From: Polychytrium aggregatum
Taxonomy: Eukaryota; Chytridiomycota; Chytridiomycetes; Polychytriales
DNA length: 64,000 bases
Reading direction: 5' to 3'
NCBI RefSeq assembly: GCF_025602895.1
Contig: NW_026516353.1
Location: forward strand, 31,246 to 95,245
Under the pieces are notes generated by a model. It did not search any database and was not told the DNA's origin. It saw only the letters and a program-made list of their open reading frames with translations. Every line of letters starts with the position of its first letter. Within the stretch, counting starts at the first letter, position 1. Positions 50,216-61,302 of this stretch are shown piece after piece. The translations under genes and the position numbers were made by a program.

Positions 50216-52453
50216 CTATTGAGGAGCGGTATACCGCACCATGACCTGGATGTAGTGCACATCAGTCCCGGCCGCCTGGAACTGCAGCAAGCACGAGTCG
50301 CTGCTGGCCACTCCACAGACCAGCAGGTTCTGCAGGATGACATACGTGTCCGTCCATCCACTCGCGCATGCGATCACATCGAATGCGTTGGTGAGGGGGC
50401 TCGTCATGCCCGGCAGCGAGAACATGAACGTGCACTGGATATTGGCCGCACTCGGGGTCACCTGGAACACGACGCTCAGCAGCACCTCGTTGAGGGTATT
50501 GATCACCTTGGAGTTCGACACCACCACCGAGGTCGCATTGAATATACTGGCCACGCCGACCGTAGGCTCTATGATCACCGTCCCATTCCATGCCAACCCG
50601 CCGTTCAGAGCCAGATTGCCGTTGATCGTGACATCCCCGTCGATCGTAGCGCTCTTCGCATACGACACATCCTGGTTAAACGTCGCTGGAGCCTGGATCG
50701 TCACAGCCGAGTTTGTAGCCTCGATGACACCGCTCTGGAGCATGAGGGTGCCGCCGGACGTCGCTGTGTTGATGGCATCCGTGGCCACCGCCGGAGCCGT
50801 GAGGGAAGACGACAGCGTCACCGTCGGCCCCGTCAGCGTGCTCTGAAACGAGATGCTGCTGCCCATGAGCGAGCTGGTGTAGATGGTCGGTGCATTCAAC
50901 GTGTTGGATGTGAGCGTCGTGATGCTTCCGACAGGGCACTGCAGCGATGTCGACAGCACCAGGGTATCTGCCGTCGCCGCAGACACAGAGAGCGACTGGG
51001 ACTCGACGAGTGTCGACTGGAGATGCGGAATCACAGCGTGATCGGTGTAGATCTGTGCATATCCATTGAGTCCGAGATAGCTGCCAGACGGCGCAACGAC
51101 CGACCCCACCTGCAACGGCACCCCAAGAACCGCCAGCGACGACCCCACTGTGAGCAGGTTCTGGGTGACCAGCGCTCCACCCACAGTGCATAGGACACTG
51201 CCGTCTGTATCTGTAAAGTTGGTCCTGCCCGTTCCTCCATTGCCGATCGACAGCGGCCCTCCAGCCCAGTTTGAGTCCCCAACGGTGTTTTGCAGCGCAA
51301 TGGTGCCGAGCGATAAGTTGGCTCGCACCTGGCTTGGTGTCTGCCGGGCATAGACACCATTCGCCGTAGCCACGATCATGTCCTGGGCATTCGGGGTGCC
51401 TGTCGCTGTGAGCAAGTCGAGCACACTCGAATAGGCCTGCACATCGGTCTCGATTGCCAGCCCGAGTTCAGCCCGCAGCTGAGCACCCGCAATCGGCCGA
51501 GGCACACCATTGGAATCGGCAATGACCACAGACCCGGCCGTATACCCTGGAGTCGACACAAGCGCACCGCCGCCGCTGGACACATAGACCATACCGTTGC
51601 TCGTGAATGCCGCCGCCCTCGACCCGGTTCCTCCCTGGCTGATGGAGAGCGGGTTCATGAGCTCGATGTGGTCCGAGAACACCGACAACGACGAGTTGAC
51701 CACGAGCGCCGTTGCGCCTGTATTGGGCACGATGGGCAGCCCGGAGAGAAAGAGGGTCTGGATGCTTGAATCGTATGTGAGATTCGGCGAGTTTTCGAGT
51801 GGGCCTGTGCTCGAGGACGACGACCCATAGACCAGACTTTTTGGATTGACCTGGGTGATACCCGTCCCTCCCCAAGCGACCCCAACGGTGCTTGCATTCC
51901 ACACGCCGGTCGTGAGGGTCCCGACGCTCACCGCTGTCGTCGATGAGAGCACGCCGCCACTGAAGGTAATGCCCGACCCAGCAATGGACGGGTCGATCTG
52001 GAGAGTGCCTCCAGTGAGCGAGAGGCCAGAGTCGGCACCGAGATTGACATTGAAGGTGATGCCGTCCTTCTCCAGGCCCATACCCGCAAGGAAGATGGTG
52101 CCCGAGAACTTGCTGAACTCGACCGGGTCGGTGCCGACGATACATGGGTCGGTGCTCGAGTAGGCAATGAAGCCGACTTCGGCATATGTGCCCTGGTCGA
52201 CAAACACAAAAATGCCGATGGCAGATGTGCCCGGTGGGCAATCCAGCGTTCTCGCCAGGAATCCGCCGGTCCCGAGGGCAAAGATGCCGTTTTGCACAGG
52301 AAGCGTCTGGCCCATCAGCAACACCCGGTCGCCAGACTGCAGTGTCACTCCATCGATGACCGATACGGGGCTGGTGAGGTCAACGTTCGAGTCGGCAGCG
52401 ACAGAGACCGATTGCTTGACATTCAGGCCCCTCGCCACGGCATCGACATAACC
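50216..52453 (-). pseudogene. Phage/virus tail-fibre-like protein, 5' end cut by element 2d
   Basis: 745 intronless codons remain, with no ATG near the start; the frame is open into the LTR at 52454. The first residues, YVDAVARGLNVKQSV, then SVIDGVTLQSGDRVLLMGQ, NGIFALGTGG and FVDQGTYAEVGF, follow the pattern of an N-terminal module common in tail fibres of dsDNA phages and structural proteins of some giant viruses. Three GGTG words (WGGTGITQ, SQGGTGSRA, GNGGTGRTN) occur, the first preceded by GVWNAST, another hallmark of such fibres. A beta-rich repetitive middle (threonine/serine/leucine repeats) leads to a separate C-terminal domain of about 110 residues. The protein probably formed an extended trimeric fibre for attachment. 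In a eukaryotic genome it suggests an integrated virus. The missing N-terminus should lie beyond the window. Confidence 0.75.
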
Positions 52454-52762
52454 TGTAGGAGATGGTATCTCCGACGCTGTGCTGCGCGTACTGCGCGTAC
52501 TGCGCGGCGCAGTGGGTCGTGACCTGTGCTGCGCTTTGCGTTTTCACGCACCGCAGGCAGGCCACCGCAGGGTATACCTGCGGGTTGCCCCCGTTCCCCC
52601 CGTTTGTCTGGAGTTCGGTTTTATCGTGAATAAACGTAAGTGCTCCCCGAGCTCACCCGTCCGCTAGAGTAGCCTAGCACCGCCCTGTTCTGCCCCGTCC
52701 TGTCTTGTCTTGTACCCCCTCCCTCCCCGTCTTGCCCCAACGTCCCAGTAGTGGACGTTACA
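52454..52762 (+). repeat. 5' LTR of copy 2d
   Basis: A 309-bp LTR starting TGTAGGAGATGG and ending GACGTTACA. The primer site TGGTAGCA follows at 52763. Confidence 0.95.
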
Positions 52763-52770
52763 TGGTAGCA
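52763..52770 (+). promoter_or_regulatory. tRNA-type primer binding site of copy 2d
   Basis: TGGTAGCA directly follows the LTR and matches the complement of the initiator-Met tRNA acceptor end TGCTACCA. Confidence 0.6.
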
Positions 52771-52884
52771 TCGGAAATCCTCGTCTTGTTTTCGTCCTGT
52801 TTGTCCTCTTTCTAGATCCTCAAGCTGGATCCCGCCTCTCTTGCCGACCGACTCTCCTCTCTGTCCCTGGAGCCTGCCCCTGCC

Positions 52885-53706
52885 ATGAGCAACCCCCGCC
52901 CACTTCCGGAAGCCTTCCTCAAGACCTTCCGTGCCCCAGTGTTTACTGGGAAGAGCCGCTCCTCCTCGGTGGAGGACTGGCTGCAGCAACTCGAGGACTA
53001 CCTCGATGCTGCCCAAGTCGCCCCCACCCACCACATCGTCGCCGCCAAGCTCTGCTTAAAGGACCAGGCGTACCGTTGGTACCGCCGCCAAGGGTTCGAC
53101 GAGCAGAGCGAAGGTGTGTTTGACGACTTCAAGGACCGCCTCCGTCGCCGCTTCGGCAGCCCCAATGCTGAACTCATTGCCCGTGACAAGCTATACTCTC
53201 TCGTGCAGCGTGGTTCTGTGACCCGCTACATCGAGGAGTTTGAAGACCTCTCCTCCCAGATTGAGGAGCTGGGCTCTGCTGATGCGATGTACCTCTTCCA
53301 GAAGGGCCTCAAGCCCAAGATCAGAGAGTACATCGCCAGCAACCCTGATGCCCGCAAGTCCCTGGACGTGATGATGGACGTTGCCGAGAACCTCGACAAC
53401 GTCCAGTACCATGGCCGCCAGTTCTACCCGCAGCTGGCAGGCGGCCATCGGTCTCATCACGTCCCAGCCCGTCCGCCTCGCCCGGCCCCGCCCGCAAGAC
53501 CCATGCCTGAGCCCATGGACGTTGACGTCAACGCCATGGAGGCTCGTGGCCCTCCCCGCTCCCGGTTCCAGCAAGCTGCCACTGTCTCCCCCAAGGACAG
53601 ACAGAAGCAGGAGGACCTCCGCCATGGTTCCTGCTTCTTCTGTCACCGACCGGGACACCAGGCCAAGGAGTGCCCCATGAAGTCGGGAAACGGCCGACCC
53701 TACTAG
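52885..53706 (+). CDS. gag: Gag of copy 2d
   Basis: 273 codons, intact, equal to the gag of 2a-2c, with the CCHC knuckle [14 protein letters not shown]. Stop TAG 53704-53706 lies in the frameshift stem. Confidence 0.93.
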   Translation: MSNPRPLPEAFLKTFRAPVFTGKSRSSSVEDWLQQLEDYLDAAQVAPTHHIVAAKLCLKDQAYRWYRRQGFDEQSEGVFDDFKDRLRRRFGSPNAELIARDKLYSLVQRGSVTRYIEEFEDLSSQIEELGSADAMYLFQKGLKPKIREYIASNPDARKSLDVMMDVAENLDNVQYHGRQFYPQLAGGHRSHHVPARPPRPAPPARPMPEPMDVDVNAMEARGPPRSRFQQAATVSPKDRQKQEDLRHGSCFFCHRPGHQAKECPMKSGNGRPY

Positions 53707-53728
53707 GTGGCTCTGGAGCCCTAGTAGG
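53685..53728 (+). promoter_or_regulatory. -1 frameshift signal of copy 2d
   Basis: GGGAAAC at 53685-53691, spacer GGCCGAC, perfect 9-bp stem CCTACTAGG (53699-53707) with CCTAGTAGG (53720-53728). Confidence 0.82.
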
Positions 53729-55823
53729 AGACCAACGCCGTGGATTGCTCAATGCAGTCCACGCGTCTCCAGAGGAAGTTCACCTCGCCCCCTCCCCCGA
53801 AGGAGAAACAAACCAAGTGTTGTGCGTCGTGCGAGAGGTGCATGGTGGCGCAAGCCGCCTGCCTCTCCACGAACGTGAAGAGAAAACCAAAATTGAAAAC
53901 CAAAACAAAAAAGAAAATCAAGAACCCTTGAGGGACAGGACCGCCTGTGCCCTCACCCCTGTCAAGTCGTGTGTGTCGGATGCTTCCGACATGTGTCCGC
54001 AAGCCGTGGACGTCGTGTGCAATGGCGTGCTGACGCCGCAGGCCCCCGCAATGGCCGAACCCTATCCAAAATGTCCGAGTGGCCGTGATGAAGCCAACCA
54101 AGACCAAGTGTCGCCCGTTCCCCCAAGTCAAGTCATGGTGCAGGAGGCTGTGCAGGAGGACCATGAAGAGTCCCTGCTGTACCTCCCTGCCACCGTCCAA
54201 GGTCACACCGTCCGAATGATGGTGGACTCTGGAGCAAGCTGCAACTTTGTCAGCAGACGCTTGCTCCAGGAGCTCAACATACATGCAACCAAGAAGAAGT
54301 CGCCGATGAGTGTGGCGCTTGCAGACGATCGTGTGCAGCAGTGCACACACCAAGTGGTCCTGCGAGTGGCCCTCCATCCCAAGTACCATCCTGTCCTGTT
54401 GTTCCAAGTGATCGACACCAAGTTCGATGCCATCCTCGGCATGAGCTGGCTTGCTCGTGCCGAGCCGACTCCAGTCGTCGACTGGAAAGGCCGCACTGTC
54501 CGTGTTGGCCCTGACATTGTCCTGCAGGGCATGGCCTCACCCAACATGCCACCTCTCCTCTCAGCCATGCAATTCAAGAGGCTGATCAAGAAGGACACGT
54601 CGTTCCTCTGTGTCGTGCGTGAGGTCGACGACACCGACCAAGCCGGTCCCGGTCCCCCGCCTGTGGTGACCAAGCTGCTCGACGAGTACAAGGACGTATT
54701 CCCCGACCAGTTGCCACAATGCCTGCCACCCCAACGCACCGTCGATCATCGCATCGACATCGAACCAGGCTCGTCGCCTCCGTCAAGACCGACGTACCAA
54801 CTGTCGCTGACGGAGATGGACGAACTCAAGCGCCAGTTGGATGACCTCCTCGCCCATGGGTTCATCCGCCCGAGCCAGTCACCGTATGGTGCACCAGTGC
54901 TCTTTGTCAAGAAGAAAGAAGGTGATCTCAGGATGTGCGTCGACTATCGCGCACTAAACAAACAGACCATCAAGAACACCTACCCGTTGCCCAGGATCGA
55001 CGAGTTGATGGATCGTCTGAGTGGAGCAAAGGTCTTTAGCAAGATAGACCTCCGCTCAGGCTACCATCAGATCCGCATCCACGAGGATGATGTCCACAAG
55101 ACCGCCTTCAGGACTCGCTACGGACTGTACGAGTTCCTAGTGCTGCCGTTCGGATTGACGAACGCACCTGCCACGTTCATGCAGCTGATGAACGATGTGT
55201 TCCGCCAAGAGCTCGACAACTCTGTCATCGTGTACCTGGATGATATCCTTGTGTACAGCAAGGATGAAGCGACCCATGAAGGTCATGTCGCCCGCGTGCT
55301 GGCCAAGCTACGCGAGCACAAGTTGTATGCCAAACTGTCCAAGTGTGAGTTCTTCAAGAATCAAGTCCCGTTCCTGGGACACGTTGTCTCAGGAAGAGGA
55401 ATCGAAGTCGACCCCGCCAAGGTCAAGTCTGTGGTCGAGTGGCCGCCGCTCGCATGCGTCTCTGACGTGCAGTCGTTTCTCGGTCTCGTCAACTACTACC
55501 GCCGATTCATCCCCGATCTGGCGCGCACTGCCGGTCCACTCACAGACCTACTCCGCAAAGAGTGCCCCTTCGTGTGGGACCACCCACAACGCCAAGCGTT
55601 CGAGACCCTCAAGCACGCCTTGACGAACGCTCCTGTCCTCGCTGTGTTCGACCCGAACACGGATGTCTCCGTGCACACCGACGCCTCCGACTTTGCGGTG
55701 GGAGCTGTTTTGATGCAGGAGGGAAGGCCCGTTGCCTTCGAGTCGCGCAAACTGTCCCAACACGAGATCAACTATCCCGTGCACGAGAAGGAGCAGCTTG
55801 CGATCATCTACGCGCTGCAGAAG
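53691..55823 (+). pseudogene. pol: Pol of copy 2d, N-terminal part (protease, RT, most of RNase H)
   Basis: Open from the frameshift site through the protease ([10 protein letters not shown] near 54222) and reverse transcriptase (YLDDILVYS near 55235) to the RNase H segment IIYALQK, where copy 1c inserted at AGAAG (55819-55823). Confidence 0.93.
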
Positions 55824-56242
55824 TGTAAGGAGTGAACAAGCGCAAGGACGAAGACCAAGTGCTTGGTATGAGCTTTATTAGCTTTTAGCCCCGAACACCA
55901 AAGAACAAGTTTTGTTCGAACTGGTGTTCAACATAGGCTCAGACATGCAGGGCTATTTATAGACCGGGAGAAGGTCGAGGGGCAAAAGTGGGCGAGAAGG
56001 GTGGAGCATCACAGAGAAGCGAGAAGGGGGTGCGAGAGTGGCTGGTGTGCAAGCGAGAGAGGCTTGGCACAGCCCGGGGACATGTGCCGAGCGGTGGGGG
56101 AGGCAGGAAACCAGTAGACGCGGGTGGCAACGGCGCGTGCTCATGCATGGGGGCAAACAAACACGTGGGGACTCATGATTGGTGCGGAGGGCGAGAGCAT
56201 GCGGGACAATCTCATTGGTCCGTTGTGATGCTGGTCATCACA
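55824..56242 (-). repeat. 3' LTR of copy 1c
   Basis: A 419-bp LTR; the pol stop abuts it at 56243. Confidence 0.95.
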
Positions 56243-59200
56243 CTATCTCCTCCTTAAACTACGGCGTGTTCCATCTTGAGTTCTCCTGGGGCCAGGCTTG
56301 TCTGGGTAGCGTCGGTGGTACTCCGCGGCCACCGTTGGGGCAAAGACAATGTCGGCGGGCTCCCAACTTCGATCGGTGACCGGGTAGCCTTTCCAATCGA
56401 TGAGATAGTGCAGCTTTCCGCGCACGAACTTGGAGTCTAAGATCTCTTCGACCTCCCACTCCAAGTTCCCATCGATGACCACCGCAGGGGGCGGCGCTTG
56501 CACCCGACCCGGAAGCGAGTTCTTCTTGTAGGGCTCAAGAAGAGACACATGGAACACCGGGTGCACCTTTATGTCCTTTGGCAAGTCCAGGCGGAAAGCC
56601 AATGTCCCGACGGCCTCGAGGATGGTGAATGGTCCAATCCTCTGGTAATCCAGCTTCTTGCTTGGGCGAGTGGTGCTGATGTTACGAGTCAGCACCCAGA
56701 CTTGATCGCCCGGACGCAAGTCGGGAGCCTGGGACCTCCGGAGATCTGAGAAGTGCTTGTAGTCAGACTTTGCCTTCTCAAGATTCTCCTTCAACAGTGC
56801 CAGGTTCCGCTGGAGATGTTCAACCCTCTCCGTGGCAGAGGGAACATCAGGGCCGCCAGCGACAACGGGGACTTCGAACCTTGGGTGGAACCCATAGGTT
56901 GCCAAGAATGGCGAGGCATGTGTTGACGAGTTCTCGAGGTTATTGTAAGAGAACTCGGCCAACGGCAGCAGCTCGGCCCAGTCATCTTGCTGATACGACG
57001 TGTAACAGCGCAGGTATTGGTTGATGACCTGGTTGACCCTCTCAGTCTGTCCATCGGTCTGGGGATGGAAGGCCGTGGACAGACTGGTTTGGATCCCGAG
57101 CTGCGTGCAGAGTGCCTTCCAGAACCGAGAGGTGAACTGACTTCCTCGGTCTGAAACCACTGTGTCGGGGAGGCCATGGAGACGAAAGACATTGTCGAGG
57201 AACAGTGACGCAGTCTCCTCCGCCGACGGCAGTGAACGCCAGGACATAAAGTGTGCCATCTTTGTGAGGCTGCATACCACCACAAAGATGCAGGTGTGAC
57301 CCTTGGACTTTGGCAGATCAGTGATAAAGTCCATGGTCAGTGTCCCCCAGGGTCGATCGGCTGTCTGGAGTGGCAACAGGAACCCAAACGGCTTGTGTCG
57401 CGGAGCTTTCGAGCGTGCACAGGTGTCGCACGTCGAGACGTACTCTTTGACATCTTTCCGATAGGTTTGCCACCAAAACTGTCGCGATACCAGAGCCAGA
57501 GTCCGTCGGATGCCTGGATGACCCACAGCGACTGGGTCATGGCACGACTTGAGCGCCGGAACTCGGCACGACTCTGGGACCACAATCCTGTTCTGGAAGG
57601 TGAGGTACTGGCCATTCCAGACGAACTTCGGGTCACGACGGTATTTGTCTAGACCGGGATCCCGAGCCTGCTCTTCGGCTATGAGCTGCAGCAAATCCAC
57701 AGGGTCACTGCGACTTGCAACCGAAGAGCGGGCGTCTCTGCTTCGGAGCACGCGTATCACCGCGGCAGGATCGAGAAGCAGAGGCGGATCCCTCGACACG
57801 GAGGCCGACGAAGGGATGTAGTCCGAGCGACGAGACAGGGCATCGGCCTTGCCGTTCCTCGCACCAGGACGGTACTGGATGCGGATGTCGAACCGAGACA
57901 AGAACTGGGACCACCGTGCATGACGCTGGTTTAGGATGCGAGCCGTTGCCAGGTACTCCAAGTTCTTGTGATCGGTCAGAACGGCAACGGGATGCTGGGC
58001 GCCTTCGAGGTAGTGTCGCCACGCCTCGAAAGCCTCCTTGATCGCCAACAGCTCTTTCTCGTATATGCTGTAGTTACGTTCAGCATTCGAGAGTGTCCGC
58101 GAATGGAACGAGCAAGGATGAAGGCGATCATCAGCACCCCGCTGGGAGAGCACGCATCCAAGCGCAAAGTCCGACGCATCTGACTCTACGACGAACGGCT
58201 TGGATGGGTCCGGATGCACCAGAACGGGCTCCGAAACGAAGGCATCCTTCAAGGATCTGAATGCTTTATCGGCTTCGCGGGACCACTGGAAGCCATGCGT
58301 CTTCCGGAAGAGCCGAGTCATGGGCCCCGCGATCTTTGCGTATCCATCGATGAAGCGTCGATAGAAGTTCGCAAACCCGACAAAGGATCGAAGATCCGAG
58401 ATGTTGCGCGGTATGGGCCAATCCAAGATCGCAGAGAGCTTGGATCGCTCCATACCGATGCCCTCGGGCGAGACCATGAAACCAAGGAACGAGACCGAGG
58501 TTTTGGAGAACTCGCACTTCTCCAGCTTGCAATACAGCTTTGCAGCTCGGAGCTTCGAGAGGACCTGCTTGACGTGCTCTACATGCTGCGACGGATCAGC
58601 ACTGTAGATCAAGATATCGTCAAGATACGCAATTGCGAACTGGTCCAACTCGGTGCGCAGGACGTCGTTGATGAAGTGCTGGAACGTCGCTGGCGCGTTG
58701 GTGAGCCCAAAGGGCATCACCAAGTACTCGAAGTGCCCATATCGAGTACGGAAAGCTGTCTTCCACTCGTCCCCGGAGCGGATGCGCAGCAGATTGTAGG
58801 CTCCACGAAGGTCCAGCTTAGTGAACACCTTCGCGCCTCGAAGTCGGTCCAGCAGCTCGCCGATCAGCGGTAAAGGGTAACGGTTCTTTACCGTGATACC
58901 GTTCAGTGCGCGGTAGTCAACGCAAAGACGAAGTGAGCCGTCCTTCTTCTTGACGAAGAGGATTGGTGAGCCTGCTGGGGACGACGAAGGACGAACGAAT
59001 CCCTTGGCAAGATTCTCGTCGAGATAGTCACGCAGAGCGTGAAGTTCGGGCTCGGACAGTGAGTACAGAGGCCCGAACTTTGGCGACTTGCCCGGCTCCA
59101 AGTCAATGGGGCAGTCATAAGGGCGATGCGGAGGCAAGGAGTCAGCTTCCTGTTTAGAGAAAACAGACAGGAAGTCCTTGTACTCCGCAGGCACTTCGAC

Positions 59201-60343
59201 AGTCGCAGTGCTCGGCTCGTCAGTGGGCAGGACATGGACCTGAAAGATGGTCAGGGGTTGCGTTCCATGCCTGCATGCATCCAAAGACTCGCGCATCGAG
59301 CGGTAATCAATGCTGCAGACGCGGAGAGGAGCGTCCGAGCTGAGAGGAGGGGCGTGGACAAGGTCAGAATAATGTTCGACGGTTACTTTATTCTGAACAA
59401 TGTCCGAAGAACAAACAACAGGAGGAGGTACATCAAGGAGGGAAAGAGAACTGACAACAGAAGAAGGGGTTTGGGAAGAGCGAAGGGGTTCGGGAGGAAC
59501 AAGACAAGAAGGGGAAGACGAAGGTGGGAGCGTAGGAGAGGAGCTTAGATCAATCAAAGGAGTGGAATCATCAAGAAGGGGAGTGACATTGGAGGAAGTG
59601 GAGCAAGACGAAAGAGAAGTAGTGCATGGAGAGGGGTCGGAATCAACAGAAGGAGGGAGACAAAGAAGACCGCGAGACCAGACAATCTTGGGCTCGGCGG
59701 TGCGCAACCAAGGAAAGCCAAGGATAAGTGGTTGATGTGGAGACCTGATCACATCGAACCGAAGGCGTTGCGAGACGTCCCCGAGAATCACCTCGAGTGG
59801 AGCAGTCTCGCGGAGGATGGGGCCAGACGACAGCGGCTTACCATCCACGCCTTCCACTGCCAAGGGCGAAGCCTTGGAGCAGGTGGGGACAGAGTGTCGA
59901 GCAACAAAGTCCTCGTCGATAAAGTTGCCAGAGGCACCAGAATCGACAAGTCCTTCGCACGACAGAGAATCACCAGAAGGAAGACGAACAGCGACGGGAA
60001 CAACCAACGAGCAACGACGAACAGACGAAACACAAGACTTTGGTTCGGTACCAGCTTCGGCACCAGGGTTGCGGCTAGCACAGACAGTTAACTTTGCCGA
60101 GGGTTGGCAGGACAGCTCAGGTATTTGCACCTGTGGATGAGGTGCAGTTCCCAGTGACACCAGAGGTGCCACGGGTACTATGCCAGAGCTGAGAGTGTCC
60201 GCCGGTCCAGAGGCAAGGCGAAGCTGTCCGCACATCACTGCTTCCCCAGTACTTACCAAAGGCACCTTACCAATGTCTTCACTTTCGGAAGGCGGTGGGC
60301 ACGGCTCCGGTTCAAGGCCTTCACTTAGAACCGGGCCTGGTCG
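56243..60343 (-). CDS. pol: Pol polyprotein of copy 1c
   Basis: Same domain order and length as in 1a and 1b: protease near 59940, reverse transcriptase YLDDILIYS near 58610, RNase H, integrase, chromodomain near 56450-56320. The frame is uninterrupted. It shares the A variant near 59615 with 1b. Confidence 0.95.
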   Translation of the reverse strand, partial: RPGPVLSEGLEPEPCPPPSESEDIGKVPLVSTGEAVMCGQLRLASGPADTLSSGIVPVAPLVSLGTAPHPQVQIPELSCQPSAKLTVCASRNPGAEAGTEPKSCVSSVRRCSLVVPVAVRLPSGDSLSCEGLVDSGASGNFIDEDFVARHSVPTCSKASPLAVEGVDGKPLSSGPILRETAPLEVILGDVSQRLRFDVIRSPHQPLILGFPWLRTAEPKIVWSRGLLCLPPSVDSDPSPCTTSLSSCSTSSNVTPLLDDSTPLIDLSSSPTLPPSSSPSCLVPPEPLRSSQTPSSVVSSLSLLDVPPPVVCSSDIVQNKVTVEHYSDLVHAPPLSSDAPLRVCSIDYRSMRESLDACRHGTQPLTIFQVHVLPTDEPSTATVEVPAEYKDFLSVFSKQEADSLPPHRPYDCPIDLEPGKSPKFGPLYSLSEPELHALRDYLDENLAKGFVRPSSSPAGSPILFVKKKDGSLRLCVDYRALNGITVKNRYPLPLIGELLDRLRGAKVFTKLDLRGAYNLLRIRSGDEWKTAFRTRYGHFEYLVMPFGLTNAPATFQHFINDVLRTELDQFAIAYLDDILIYSADPSQHVEHVKQVLSKLRAAKLYCKLEKCEFSKTSVSFLGFMVSPEGIGMERSKLSAILDWPIPRNISDLRSFVGFANFYRRFIDGYAKIAGPMTRLFRKTHGFQWSREADKAFRSLKDAFVSEPVLVHPDPSKPFVVESDASDFALGCVLSQRGADDRLHPCSFHSRTLSNAERNYSIYEKELLAIKEAFEAWRHYLEGAQHPVAVLTDHKNLEYLATARILNQRHARWSQFLSRFDIRIQYRPGARNGKADALSRRSDYIPSSASVSRDPPLLLDPAAVIRVLRSRDARSSVASRSDPVDLLQLIAEEQARDPGLDKYRRDPKFVWNGQYLTFQNRIVVPESCRVPALKSCHDPVAVGHPGIRRTLALVSRQFWWQTYRKDVKEYVSTCDTCARSKAPRHKPFGFLLPLQTADRPWGTLTMDFITDLPKSKGHTCIFVVVCSLTKMAHFMSWRSLPSAEETASLFLDNVFRLHGLPDTVVSDRGSQFTSRFWKALCTQLGIQTSLSTAFHPQTDGQTERVNQVINQYLRCYTSYQQDDWAELLPLAEFSYNNLENSSTHASPFLATYGFHPRFEVPVVAGGPDVPSATERVEHLQRNLALLKENLEKAKSDYKHFSDLRRSQAPDLRPGDQVWVLTRNISTTRPSKKLDYQRIGPFTILEAVGTLAFRLDLPKDIKVHPVFHVSLLEPYKKNSLPGRVQAPPPAVVIDGNLEWEVEEILDSKFVRGKLHYLIDWKGYPVTDRSWEPADIVFAPTVAAEYHRRYPDKPGPRRTQDGTRRSLRRR

Positions 60344-60349
60344 TTTCCC
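60307..60349 (-). promoter_or_regulatory. -1 frameshift signal of copy 1c
   Basis: GGGAAAC at 60343-60349, an 8-nt spacer, stem CCGGTTC/GAACCGG (60328-60334 with 60307-60313). Confidence 0.8.
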
Positions 60350-61302
60350 GAACTGAAGTCTTGCACTTCTCCATCTTCGTAAACGATGGTGCGGATGATC
60401 CTCGGGCCGGGAGGTCCAGGGGGCGGTCCGGTAGCTCTGGTAGATCCAAACTTGACGGGGCAGTTTCGTACCAAGTGGCCCTTCTTGCCACAGTACAGGC
60501 AGAGTCCAAAGCGGCGGCGGCGTTGTTTCTCCTCGGCGGTCAGGGGTCCAGAGACGGCAGAGTCCACTTGCATGGGCTCGGAAACAATGTAGGAGGGGTG
60601 CGGCGGAGCGAGGACGGGCGCGGGAGCGATGGCGGGAACGGCAGCGGAGGCGGAACCAAAGGCGAACTGGGAAGACCGGTAGCGGGCAGGCGTGCTTCGG
60701 CGCTCTTGACGGCGCTCGCGGATTCGTGCATCGAGCTCGTTACAAAGCTCGATGTACTCCTCCAGATCTCGTGGCAGAGGGCGAACTCGCGAAAGTTCGT
60801 CTCTGACATCATCCGACAAGCCAAGTCGGAAGAACGAGATCTTTGCACCGTCGTTCCAAGTCGTATCGGCGGCAATACGAAGGAACTCGGATGCATAGAC
60901 TGCGCACGGGCGGTTGCCCTGAGACAGTGTGGTGATCACTGACTCGGCAGTCCTGGCCCGATCAGGGTCGTCAAACACTTTGGAAAAGCGTTCTAGGAAA
61001 TCGCCAAAAGAGTTGAGTCGGGGATCACCCATCTCAAGCATCGGAGTCGCCCACTGGAGAGCCGGTCCAGTGAGCAGACTAATGACGAATCCGACCTTAA
61101 TCGGGTCAGCAGGGAACCGGTGGGGCTGCATTCGTATATACAGTTTGCACTGATTTACGAATGCCCGGAACCCTTGCCGGTTACCGTCGTAACGGTCCGG
61201 CATCTGCACGCTGTACCCAGCGGCAGGAGCATCGCGAGCTGTCCGGAGCTCGGCGAGCTCGGCCTCCAAGGCACGGAGGCGGTCCACGAGGGCAGGATCC
61301 AT
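60325..61302 (-). CDS. gag: Gag of copy 1c
   Basis: About 325 residues from ATG 61302 with the CCHC knuckle CLYCGKKGHLVRNC. Here the 15-nt leader tract puts an upstream ATG (61503, in the LTR) in frame, giving a 392-codon frame. That longer start is not available in 1a or 1b and is probably accidental. Confidence 0.93.
   Translation of the reverse strand: MDPALVDRLRALEAELAELRTARDAPAAGYSVQMPDRYDGNRQGFRAFVNQCKLYIRMQPHRFPADPIKVGFVISLLTGPALQWATPMLEMGDPRLNSFGDFLERFSKVFDDPDRARTAESVITTLSQGNRPCAVYASEFLRIAADTTWNDGAKISFFRLGLSDDVRDELSRVRPLPRDLEEYIELCNELDARIRERRQERRSTPARYRSSQFAFGSASAAVPAIAPAPVLAPPHPSYIVSEPMQVDSAVSGPLTAEEKQRRRRFGLCLYCGKKGHLVRNCPVKFGSTRATGPPPGPPGPRIIRTIVYEDGEVQDFSSGNDQARF

Noticed and set aside
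50168-51193. Plus-strand ORF of 341 codons rich in arginine and histidine
   Set aside because: Antisense to the tail-fibre-like gene; no motif.
52424-52453. GTG at 52438 as the start of the tail-fibre-like gene
   Set aside because: The pattern of this module includes the upstream YVDAV residues, which are in frame before the GTG, and eukaryotic genes rarely start at GTG; the true start is probably beyond the retroelement.
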